Below are positions 12,682 to 19,035 of a stretch of 41,543 bases of DNA, one piece after another. Source of the stretch: a virus. Numbering within the stretch: position 1 is the first letter of the stretch; every line of letters starts with the position of its first letter. Both the position numbers and the translations under genes were made by a program. The stretch is from the IMG/VR virus record IMGVR_UViG_3300023103_000001, positions 1-41,543 of that record; one strand, 5' to 3'. The notes under the pieces are model-generated. The model was not told the origin of the DNA. It made no database searches and was given only the letters and a program-made list of their open reading frames with translations.

Positions 12682-13481
12682 GCCGTCCCAATCCGTCAGG
12701 TGATGCTGACGTGCGGGAGGCTGTCGTGACTGTTCGCTGGTCCGATGCGGCGGAAGAGTGGTCCGTCGATCTGAACGGTCTCAGTGTCGAATGCTACCCC
12801 GACAAGGCCGATGCAGACGATCTCGCCCGAATGCTTCGTAAAGCACTCGCCCTGACAGGAAACGCCTCAACGGACAGAGCGGGTACGGAGCGAAGCGAAG
12901 TCTCCCCAAATCTCCAGACCCCCGCACCACAAGGTGGCGGGAAGGTCGAGCTAACGTCCGCATCCGAAGTCCTGTCGTTGATGCCGCGAGACCCGGTCAT
13001 CTGCACCATGCGAAAGGCTGGGCTGTCCGACAGCGCCCTTATCACCCTCGGGTACGCGCTGGTGGCAGATCGGAAAGACCGTCTCGCCGCCCTCAAGCCC
13101 CAGACCCCCGACGCGCTGGGGGAGAAGCCGGACCGCGTGTGTTTGGCTACAGGCTGGCAGGCCAAGAAGATCGACGGCGCATGGCGTGTCGGCATGACGG
13201 GAAACCTCGACACCGTCCATGACGCGCGCCTCACGGTTCACCGGCATGAGGAGACGGACGAAGTCGCTCGCGAGGTCGCAGAGTGGGTTGCTCGGGCTTA
13301 CAACGCCACCCCTCCCGGAGGCGTGCTGGGCGGGGAGGGGCGCGAGCAGGAACTAATCCGGGTGCTCCGAAAGACCCGCGCGTGGATGTCTCCCCTGACG
13401 CCTGCGAACCTGCATCAGGAAATCCTCAAAGCTCTCGCCGTCCGCCCCTCTCAATCGGATGAAGGAGAGAGACGTGAATAG
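12678..13481 (+). CDS. Modular accessory protein, 267 aa
   Basis: GTG 12678 overlaps the upstream stop. The N-terminal domain (REAVVTVRWSDAAEEWSVDL, DDLARMLRKALALTG) is followed by hairpin element C (GNASTDRAGT, ERSEVSPN), a middle part (RDPVICTMRKAGLSDSALIT) and a region with LATGWQAKKIDGAWRVG. The end (LIRVLRKTRAWMSPLTPANL) is helical. Like its neighbours it seems built from reusable pieces joined at the element. No known function. Confidence 0.7.
   Translation: MSRPNPSGDADVREAVVTVRWSDAAEEWSVDLNGLSVECYPDKADADDLARMLRKALALTGNASTDRAGTERSEVSPNLQTPAPQGGGKVELTSASEVLSLMPRDPVICTMRKAGLSDSALITLGYALVADRKDRLAALKPQTPDALGEKPDRVCLATGWQAKKIDGAWRVGMTGNLDTVHDARLTVHRHEETDEVAREVAEWVARAYNATPPGGVLGGEGREQELIRVLRKTRAWMSPLTPANLHQEILKALAVRPSQSDEGERRE
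12858..12907 (+). repeat. Dispersed hairpin element, copy C
   Basis: GGAAACGCCTCAACG, GGGTACGGAGC-GAA-GC, then GAAGTCTCCCC. GGAG and CTCC can pair, but the inner stem is weaker than in other copies. In frame within the 12678-13481 gene. Confidence 0.7.
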
Positions 13482-13484
13482 CTT

Positions 13485-13525
13485 GGTTCATTCCGCCCTG
13501 ACGGGCTCCATACCCACCGCACAGG
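13485..13525 (-). repeat. Dispersed hairpin element, copy H (inverted)
   Basis: GGTTCATT, stem GCCC (13495-13498), loop TGAC, GGGC (13503-13506), then CCATACCCACCGC. The flanks match the complement of copy D closely (GGTTCATT...ATACCCACCGC). It ends next to the AGGAGG ribosome site of the following gene. Confidence 0.6.
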
Positions 13526-13533
13526 AGGACGCT

Positions 13534-14022
13534 ATGTCCAGTCTGATCGAACGTCTGGAGGCGGCTGAGACCGGATCGAGGGTTCTGGATGGGGAAATCT
13601 GGTGTGCGACGAACGGGTATGAGTTTGTCCAGTGGGACGGCGCGGGTTGCGTATATCGGACTCAACCGAACGGCAAAATCAGCCATGATCCGAACAACAA
13701 CTTCCGTGCGTACTCGGCCTCCCTAGACGCCGCTTTGGGTCTGGCGAACAGGATACTGCCGGGCTGGGACTGGAGCGTGACCACGATCACCACCAGCTTC
13801 GGCGGGATCAAGAGGGTCAACGCTCTGATCGTTCATCCCGATCACCCGGCGGACAGTGACATCCTGACTTTCGGCGAGGGAGAAACGCCTGCCCTCGCCC
13901 TCTGCATTGCGATCCTGAGAGCAGCTCAGGAAGAAGCGCCAAGCACCTGCGGTATGACGGCTGAAAGCCGGAATGAAACCAAAACTCCCAACATCAAAGG
14001 AGATACAGACCATGCCGAGTGA
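13534..14022 (+). CDS. Phage accessory protein with N-terminal LIERLEAA domain, 162 aa
   Basis: I choose ATG 13534 because AGGAGG lies five bases upstream and the resulting start (MSSLIERLEAAETGSRVLDG) matches the common N-terminus of a widespread phage early protein family of unknown function. GTG 13474 and ATG 13459 would extend it into the inverted hairpin element. The middle has YSASLDAALGLANRILPG and ETPALALCIAILRAAQEE, also typical of that family. The last 25 residues come from hairpin element E. Confidence 0.75.
   Translation: MSSLIERLEAAETGSRVLDGEIWCATNGYEFVQWDGAGCVYRTQPNGKISHDPNNNFRAYSASLDAALGLANRILPGWDWSVTTITTSFGGIKRVNALIVHPDHPADSDILTFGEGETPALALCIAILRAAQEEAPSTCGMTAESRNETKTPNIKGDTDHAE
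13935..13980 (+). repeat. Dispersed hairpin element, copy E
   Basis: GCGGTATGA, perfect stem CGGCT (13958-13962), loop GAA, AGCCG (13966-13970), then GAATGAAACC. In frame near the 3' end of the 13534-14022 gene, read as APSTCGMTAESRNETK. Confidence 0.65.
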
Positions 14023-14197
14023 AGGATTTACGGTCGTGGCTGTTTTCAGACCGGTCAAGTACCGAGTCGAGAAGCTGCTGAACGGGAGGTGGCAGCACGT
14101 CGGCGACTACGACTCTGCGACCGACGCGACAGCGAGGGCGGCTGACATTCCAAGGGCCTACAGCATCAGCGCGCGTGTTCTGGAGGTAGACAAATGA
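14012..14197 (+). CDS. Uncharacterised protein, 61 aa
   Basis: AAAGGAG lies before ATG 14012, which is inside the end of the previous gene (11-bp overlap). The sequence (GFTVVAVFRPVKYRVEKLLN, GRWQHVGDYDSATDATARAAD) looks like a small beta-alpha fold. Its stop overlaps the next start. Family not recognised. Confidence 0.65.
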   Translation: MPSEGFTVVAVFRPVKYRVEKLLNGRWQHVGDYDSATDATARAADIPRAYSISARVLEVDK

Positions 14198-14733
14198 CCG
14201 CCCCTACCATCCCCACCCATTCAGAACTGAGGGCGAAAGCCTTGGCTGCGACGCAGGGCAGGTGGAGAAGTGGTCCCTACGGTTCCGTTCATCCCGACGC
14301 AGATGGCTCCGGTGCGATTTGCGTAATGTCGAGCAAGAGCGGGTTCTACGACAACTGGAACGCCAACGCTGTCTTCATCGCAGCCGCCAACCCTGAAACC
14401 GTCCTCTCCCTCATCTCCACCATAGAGCGCCAAGCCGAAGAGATTGCGGCTCTGCGGGAGGTTCTAGAGGAATGCGAAGTCGTTCTGGCCTTGTCGGAAC
14501 AGCCTGCGTTCCCAGACCCTCTTTACCACGAGGGCGTGAAGGCTCTGGGCGAACGGATCGGCTTCGGCGCGCTGATGTCCACAGCTTCTGCTGGCTGGCG
14601 CGAGACCTTGTCGGAGAAGGACTATCCGCTCGGAGGAGAGTTCGTCGCCGGTCCTTGCTACGCGACCGTCATCAAAACCCTCGGGTTGGTCCGTTCAGCC
14701 CTCTCCCATGCAAAGACCAAGGAGGGGACGTGA
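14194..14733 (+). CDS. Ead/Ea22-like protein, 179 aa
   Basis: The core LRAKALAATQGRWRSGPYG, then NANAVFIAAANPETVLSLIS and ERQAEEIAALREVLEECE, is the hallmark of Ead/Ea22-like early proteins of lambdoid and related phages: a small beta domain followed by a coiled coil. Their role is poorly known. The C-terminal half (ERIGFGALMSTASAGWRETL) is another exchangeable domain. The ATG overlaps the upstream stop; GTG of the next gene overlaps its stop. Confidence 0.8.
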   Translation: MTAPTIPTHSELRAKALAATQGRWRSGPYGSVHPDADGSGAICVMSSKSGFYDNWNANAVFIAAANPETVLSLISTIERQAEEIAALREVLEECEVVLALSEQPAFPDPLYHEGVKALGERIGFGALMSTASAGWRETLSEKDYPLGGEFVAGPCYATVIKTLGLVRSALSHAKTKEGT

Positions 14734-15005
14734 GCTGGCAACCGATTGATACCGCGCCGAAGGATGGATCGGAGATCCAGGCGCGCATCCCCGACAACGG
14801 CGATGACAACGTGATCGCATGGCTGTCCGATACCATCGAGGGCACGCACGGCCCGTGCGGATGCTGGGTGTTCACGCGCGAGCAAGAGCCGCCAGCGGAT
14901 TGGTCTGATGGCTACTGCTGGGCGATAAACGAGGACGGGGAGCGCTCGACGTGGCCGACGCATTGGAAGCCTCTGAGCCCACCCCAACCCCCCAAGGAGG
15001 ACTGA
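14730..15005 (+). CDS. WQPIDTAPKDG-type phage protein, 91 aa
   Basis: GTG 14730 follows GGAGGGG and overlaps the previous stop. The start SWQPIDTAPKDG and the end THWKPLSPPQP are the two conserved edges of a short beta-rich domain found in many phage early proteins, between which lies a Trp/Cys-containing stretch. A second, shorter member is at 41201-41386 on the other strand, so the genome holds two copies. Function unknown. Confidence 0.75.
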   Translation: MSWQPIDTAPKDGSEIQARIPDNGDDNVIAWLSDTIEGTHGPCGCWVFTREQEPPADWSDGYCWAINEDGERSTWPTHWKPLSPPQPPKED

Positions 15006-15009
15006 GACC

Positions 15010-15411
15010 ATGTCGATGCTGGAGTGTCTCAGGCTTTCGGCGCGAGCGAGAGGATTTCCAATCCAGACGCTAGAGAGCGATGAGCGAACGGCACTGAGGT
15101 TCGAAGCCAGTGAGGTTCATGAAATGCCCAAGGCGCTAAGTTTCGGGACATTCCCCATGCCGTTTTACCCCGTTCTTCTGAGGTGGGTGAATGATGACGG
15201 AACGCGCTGCGCGATGCGGGTTGATCCGGTCGTCAAGCGAGAGGGTGGTCGGCCTAGACTTGATTGGGCGGCTATGGGTGAGCGGTTTCTGGCAGGACTT
15301 TACCTCCCGACCATAGAAGTAAGCGGCAACCCCTCAACACACGCGGTGGGTATTTCACGCAGTGAAATGAACCATAATCCAGCCATCCTCAATCCGGGGA
15401 CGGAGACATAA
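15010..15411 (+). CDS. Uncharacterised protein carrying hairpin element D, 133 aa
   Basis: AAGGAGG lies upstream of ATG 15010. The body (MSMLECLRLSARARGFPIQT, YPVLLRWVNDDGTRCAMRVD, WAAMGERFLAG) looks like a single alpha/beta domain. The last 27 residues come from hairpin element D (SGNPSTHAVGISRSEMNHN). Family not recognised. Confidence 0.7.
   Translation: MSMLECLRLSARARGFPIQTLESDERTALRFEASEVHEMPKALSFGTFPMPFYPVLLRWVNDDGTRCAMRVDPVVKREGGRPRLDWAAMGERFLAGLYLPTIEVSGNPSTHAVGISRSEMNHNPAILNPGTET
15325..15373 (+). repeat. Dispersed hairpin element, copy D
   Basis: GGCAACCCCTCAACAC, GGTGGGT, perfect stem ATTTCAC (15352-15358), loop GCA, GTGAAAT (15362-15368), then GAACC. In frame near the 3' end of the 15010-15411 gene. 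Confidence 0.75.
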
Positions 15412-15449
15412 GACCGAGAAAATAAATCAGCCAGATCGAAAATAGGCTA

Positions 15450-15477
15450 TTGCGCTATCCATAACCCATGCTATGTT
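15450..15477 (+). promoter_or_regulatory. Putative promoter
   Basis: TTGCGC (15450-15455) and TATGTT (15472-15477) are 16 bp apart in a short AT-rich gap. The -10 box equals that of the leftward early promoter. It would drive the 15503 gene and perhaps the terminase genes. Confidence 0.45.
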
Positions 15478-15502
15478 CACTTTAACAGCAAGGAGCAAGC
15501 CA

Positions 15503-15670
15503 ATGACCACGGAAACCGGCGCTTTCTTTATCGAGCATAAGCCGACGAAGCGCGTTCGCGGCTGGCCTACAAAGTCGCAAAAGCCGTACAGCGTGTACCA
15601 AGGCGACAAGTATTGCGCTTCGTTCGTTACCCGCGCTAAGGCAGCGGAATACGTCGCCAAGCAAATCTAA
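15503..15670 (+). CDS. Small basic protein, 55 aa
   Basis: ATG 15503 follows AAGGAG. The product (MTTETGAFFIEHKPTKRVRG, then KPYSVYQGDKYCASFVTRAK) is basic and looks like a short beta-hairpin plus helix. It is the first gene after the putative promoter. Family not recognised. Confidence 0.65.
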   Translation: MTTETGAFFIEHKPTKRVRGWPTKSQKPYSVYQGDKYCASFVTRAKAAEYVAKQI

Positions 15671-15705
15671 GCCAATCGCGATCAACCGCCAACCGGAGTG
15701 TGGGC

Positions 15706-16113
15706 ATGAATTACGCCCCTCAAACTGCATACAAAGCCCGTAGAGCCGCTTCTGGCACAAAGCGTACAGAGGTCGTCTTGAGCCCATCAGAGGCGCTTAA
15801 ACTGGACCTCTTGGCCTCAATGTGGGGCCTGTCCAAGAACCAGACGATCCTTAAAGCTATCGATCTATCGTCTAGCGAAGGTAATCGGCGAGAGGATGAA
15901 ATAGACATGATTGTGGCGGCGTTGATCGAGGCTGATAGCGAGCTTGTGGCTTGTTCAGAATATCTTGATCCGATGGTTGACGCAGACGGAGATAGTGAAG
16001 GCTTTCATGGAAATCGTGAAATGACGCTTCAATCAGGCGTTAACAGTGCCCTTCGCCACATCGAAATTGTTTTGCGCCAACTCAATCGCCTGACCGCAAC
16101 CCATCATCAATAA
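15706..16113 (+). CDS. Putative ribbon-helix-helix protein, 135 aa
   Basis: ATG 15706 follows GGAG. Residues 20-55 (GTKRTEVVLSPSEALKLDLL, WGLSKNQTILKAID) fit a strand-helix-helix DNA-binding fold. The rest is helical (DMIVAALIEADSELVACSEY, SALRHIEIVLRQLNRL). It lies upstream of the late genes and might regulate them, which is inference from position. Confidence 0.6.
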   Translation: MNYAPQTAYKARRAASGTKRTEVVLSPSEALKLDLLASMWGLSKNQTILKAIDLSSSEGNRREDEIDMIVAALIEADSELVACSEYLDPMVDADGDSEGFHGNREMTLQSGVNSALRHIEIVLRQLNRLTATHHQ

Positions 16114-16131
16114 GAGCGTTAGAGCCGAGCC

Positions 16132-16272
16132 ATGATCTTCGCACTCGCAGTACTCATCAGTTTCGGCCTTTGGCTTGCAGCCGCAATTCCCGGCTCACGC
16201 GTGCCTGAATGGTCCGCCCGTCTGGGCTTTCTGATCTGCGCCCTGCTCTGGTTCTTGCCTCGCTTGTCTTGA
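16132..16272 (+). CDS. Small two-helix membrane protein, 46 aa
   Basis: The product has two hydrophobic stretches (FALAVLISFGLWLAAAIP and LGFLICALLWFLP) joined by a short loop with SRVPEWSA. The start has only a weak ribosome site. It is too short for a standard annotation cut-off, but the clean topology supports it. Function unknown. Confidence 0.5.
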   Translation: MIFALAVLISFGLWLAAAIPGSRVPEWSARLGFLICALLWFLPRLS

Positions 16273-16334
16273 TGGGCTAGATTGCCTCCGTCCTGACGCC
16301 GAGCCAAGGCAACAAGCGCAAGACAGAGAACCAA

Positions 16335-16463
16335 ATGCCTAAATCAATCCAAGACCTTGAACGCCTTCTGAGTAACATCGAAGGCCAAGAGAACCAGACA
16401 GACCGACGCGAGGCCATCAAGGCTGAGATTGAGCGGTTGAAGGCGGAAGAACCGGAGTCTTAA
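16335..16463 (+). CDS. Short coiled-coil protein, 42 aa
   Basis: The product is almost entirely a charged helix (SIQDLERLLSNIEGQENQ, RREAIKAEIERLKAEE). Its TAA overlaps the terminase small subunit ATG (TAATG), so it is probably coupled to packaging gene translation. Confidence 0.6.
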   Translation: MPKSIQDLERLLSNIEGQENQTDRREAIKAEIERLKAEEPES

Positions 16464-16870
16464 TGGTCGGAAGGCCGACAGACTACAGTGAAGAACTAGC
16501 GGCAGAGATTTGCTCGCTCATGGCCTCAGGCAAAAGCCTCAGGTCTATTTGTGCTTCTGACGACAAGCCTTGTATGTCGAGCGTGTTCCTTTGGCTGACC
16601 AAGCATGAAGGTTTCTCGGACAACTACGCGAAGGCCCAGAAGGAACGCTCTGAGGCTATGTTCGAAGAGATGCTTGAGATTGGCGATGACGTGGAGGCTG
16701 AGCCTGCTGCGGTCTCGAAAGCCAAGCTCAGGGTCGATACCCGTAAGTGGGCTCTCGCGCGCATGAATCCCAAGAAGTACGGAGACAAGGTCACTCAGGA
16801 AGTTGTCGGAGCTGACGGCGGTCCGGTTCAAATCCAGAAGATTGAACGCGTCATCGTCGATCCGAAGTGA
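16463..16870 (+). CDS. terS: Terminase small subunit
   Basis: The N-terminal HTH (YSEELAAEICSLMASGKSLR, CMSSVFLWLTKH), the helical oligomerisation part (FSDNYAKAQKERSEAMFEE) and the C-terminal segment RVDTRKWALARMNPKKYGDK are characteristic of this common terminase small-subunit family. It recognises the packaging site and activates the large subunit. The start overlaps the preceding stop and the end overlaps the large-subunit GTG. In headful phages the pac site is often inside or near this gene. Confidence 0.92.
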   Translation: MVGRPTDYSEELAAEICSLMASGKSLRSICASDDKPCMSSVFLWLTKHEGFSDNYAKAQKERSEAMFEEMLEIGDDVEAEPAAVSKAKLRVDTRKWALARMNPKKYGDKVTQEVVGADGGPVQIQKIERVIVDPK

Positions 16871-18165
16871 CCGTCCTCCAGATACAGACGCCACGCGTAT
16901 TCCTGCCGCTCCTGAAGCCAGCGAGATACAAAGGGGCTCGGGGAGGTCGAGGTTCAGGCAAGAGCCACTTCTTCGCTGAGCAACTGGTCGAGGAAGCTCT
17001 ATACGAGCATATCCGCTGCGCCTGTGTCCGTGAGGTTCAGAACTCCATCAAGGACTCCGTCAAGCAGCTTCTGGAAGACAAGATCAGAAAGCTGGGCGTC
17101 GAGAGCCTCTTCAAGATCACCGAGAACGAGATCGTAGGGCCGAACGATAGCCTGTTCGTGTTCCGGGGCCTGAGGAACCACACGGTTAGCTCTATCAAGT
17201 CGCTGGAGGGTTTCAATCGCATGTTCGGCGAGGAGGCTCAGACCTTCAGCCAGAAGTCGCTTGATATTGCCATCCCTACCTTTCGCGCACCGGGCGCTGA
17301 GTGTCGGTTCGCATGGAACCCTGACAAGCGCGATGCTCCGATTGAGAAGCTGTTCGAGGATTGCGAGGACGATCCCGACTTCATCCTTGTGCATGCTAAT
17401 TACACCGATAACCCGTGGTTCGCTGGCTCTCCGCTTCAAACAGATATGGAGCGTGACAGGCTAAGAGACCCTGAGAAGTATGCTTGGGTCTGGCTGGGGG
17501 CTTATCAAGGCCGTTCGGAGGCCAAGGTCTTTACCAACTACCGAGTGCAGGAGTTTGTCTCTCCGCCTGATGCTGTGTTCCGCTTTGGCGCTGACTGGGG
17601 CTTCGCGATTGACCCGACCGTCCTTGTCCGTGGCTTCATCGGCAAGATGGTGGATGGCAAGGCGATTGCAGATCAGAACGGCAAGACGCTCTTCATTGAC
17701 TACGAGGCGTACCAAGTCGGCTGCGAGGTTGATCAGACGCCTAGGTTCTTCGATACTGTTCCAAGGTCCAGAGACTTCAGGATCACGGCTGACAGCGCTA
17801 GGCCCGAGGTGGTCAGCTACATGCGTAGGAATGGCTTTCCGAAGATCATCCCTGCTGTAAAAGGTCCGGGATCGATTGAGGACGGGATTACATTCCTTCA
17901 GACGTTTGAGATCGTCATTCATCCTCGCTGTGTGAACGCGGCAAGAGAAATCGCTGAGTTCAGCTACAAGATCGACAAGCAGACCGATGAAATCCTGCCG
18001 ATGCTGGACGACAAGGACAATCACGTCATCGATGCAATGCGATATGCTCTGGAAGGCCTGAGACGCGCCGGAAAGCCATCTTCTGAAGCACTAGAACAAA
18101 AGCCCATAGATCGATACACTAGGCTCCGTGAGCGCTCTGCTACGGGCGAAGACGGAATGTACTAG
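16867..18165 (+). CDS. terL: Terminase large subunit (Terminase_3 / PBSX type)
   Basis: The 432-residue protein has the Walker A GGRGSGKS (26-33), a FGEEAQ segment that supplies the catalytic acid of the ATPase, and a C-terminal RNase H-like nuclease with FGADWGFAIDPT, TADSARPEVVSY and NHVIDAMRYALE acidic clusters. It powers DNA packaging and cuts concatemers. GTG 16867 overlaps the terS stop. The HNH gene follows directly after its TAG. Confidence 0.95.
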   Translation: MTVLQIQTPRVFLPLLKPARYKGARGGRGSGKSHFFAEQLVEEALYEHIRCACVREVQNSIKDSVKQLLEDKIRKLGVESLFKITENEIVGPNDSLFVFRGLRNHTVSSIKSLEGFNRMFGEEAQTFSQKSLDIAIPTFRAPGAECRFAWNPDKRDAPIEKLFEDCEDDPDFILVHANYTDNPWFAGSPLQTDMERDRLRDPEKYAWVWLGAYQGRSEAKVFTNYRVQEFVSPPDAVFRFGADWGFAIDPTVLVRGFIGKMVDGKAIADQNGKTLFIDYEAYQVGCEVDQTPRFFDTVPRSRDFRITADSARPEVVSYMRRNGFPKIIPAVKGPGSIEDGITFLQTFEIVIHPRCVNAAREIAEFSYKIDKQTDEILPMLDDKDNHVIDAMRYALEGLRRAGKPSSEALEQKPIDRYTRLRERSATGEDGMY

Positions 18166-18633
18166 ATGAACGATTTCATTGAGATTCCCCTTAAGGGGCA
18201 CACAGCGATTATCGACGCATCTGATGCCCACGTCTTGAAAGAGAACTGGTACGCCATTGTCAGGAAGTCTGGATATGTTCACGTACTGAACAGTAAGCAG
18301 AGTCTAGCTAGGCGGATCATGCAGGCCCCAAAAGGCATGGTTGTGGACCACATAAACCGAGACACTTTGGATAACAGGCGCTCTAATCTTCGTCTGTGTA
18401 CTGTCGCAGAGAACAGCCGCAACAGAAAAGGCTATGGAAAGTTTCCTCACAAAGGGCTCGCCCTCACGGAGAGCGGTCGCTGGGTCGCCCAAATAATTGT
18501 AAACCGAAAGTATTACAGGTTGGGAACGTACGATTCTATGGAGAAGGCAGCGCTGATGTATGACGTGGCTGCTAAGGCCTATCATGGGGCGTTCGCCCGT
18601 ATAAACTTTCCTAATGCGTGCACGAGTGGATAG
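18166..18633 (+). CDS. HNH homing-type endonuclease with AP2-like domain
   Basis: This 155-residue protein contains VVDHINRDTLDNRRSNLRLC, the HNH catalytic core of HNH_3 homing enzymes, and then a C-terminal AP2-like DNA-binding domain (SGRWVAQIIVNRKYYRLGTY, EKAALMYDVAAKAYHGAFA, INFP). It begins at the base after the terL stop and is free-standing. Such genes insert between conserved genes and copy themselves by cutting phages that lack them. Confidence 0.92.
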   Translation: MNDFIEIPLKGHTAIIDASDAHVLKENWYAIVRKSGYVHVLNSKQSLARRIMQAPKGMVVDHINRDTLDNRRSNLRLCTVAENSRNRKGYGKFPHKGLALTESGRWVAQIIVNRKYYRLGTYDSMEKAALMYDVAAKAYHGAFARINFPNACTSG

Positions 18634-18635
18634 CC

Positions 18636-18794
18636 ATGGATGATGAAGTCCAGATCGATCCCGGATACATCCTCTATCTTCTGGAGCGTGTGTCTCGCTG
18701 GCCTTATCCCATCACTCTGACCGAGTGGTGTAACCGTCGTCTGTCTAATGGGCTGGCGGCTTTCCCTGACGGGCAATGGTGGGTTCATGATTAG
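18636..18794 (+). CDS. Uncharacterised small protein, 52 aa
   Basis: The product (MDDEVQIDPGYILYLLERVS, LTEWCNRRLSNGLAAF) is short and acidic at its start. It lies in the small gap between the HNH gene and the portal, and overlaps the next start by eight bases. Function unknown; it may be a head-assembly accessory because it precedes the portal. Confidence 0.5.
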   Translation: MDDEVQIDPGYILYLLERVSRWPYPITLTEWCNRRLSNGLAAFPDGQWWVHD

Positions 18795-19035
18795 TCATCT
18801 TTCGTGGAATGGGATTCCTGTTCGTTACGTAGATACATTCCCGTCTGATGATGAGATCAGGGAATCGAACGAACGTGCCATTGCTGCGGTTCGTGCATCC
18901 ATTGCTGCGCTTGAGCAGGAGAAGGCAGAGGTCATTGCGTTGCTCTCGGCCCTTCTTCCGCCGTTGGCCCTGTCTGAGGATCGCGAGACCATCGCTCGCG
19001 CAATCGCCCTGATCGAAGAAGTTAACTATGACTGA
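18787..19035 (+). CDS. Small coiled-coil protein upstream of portal, 82 aa
   Basis: ATG 18787 is chosen over an upstream in-frame ATG (18748) that lies inside the previous gene. Residues 28-60 form a helix (RESNERAIAAVRASIAALEQ, EKAEVIALLSALL). It overlaps the portal gene by eight bases and is probably cotranslated. Family not recognised. Confidence 0.6.
   Translation: MISHLSWNGIPVRYVDTFPSDDEIRESNERAIAAVRASIAALEQEKAEVIALLSALLPPLALSEDRETIARAIALIEEVNYD

Noticed and set aside
15427-15660. 77-codon ORF on the minus strand
   Set aside because: It covers the promoter and gene at 15450-15670 in antisense and has no ribosome site or overlap support.
17461-18024. 187-codon ORF on the minus strand
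   Set aside because: It is antisense to the terminase nuclease domain and has no domain of its own.
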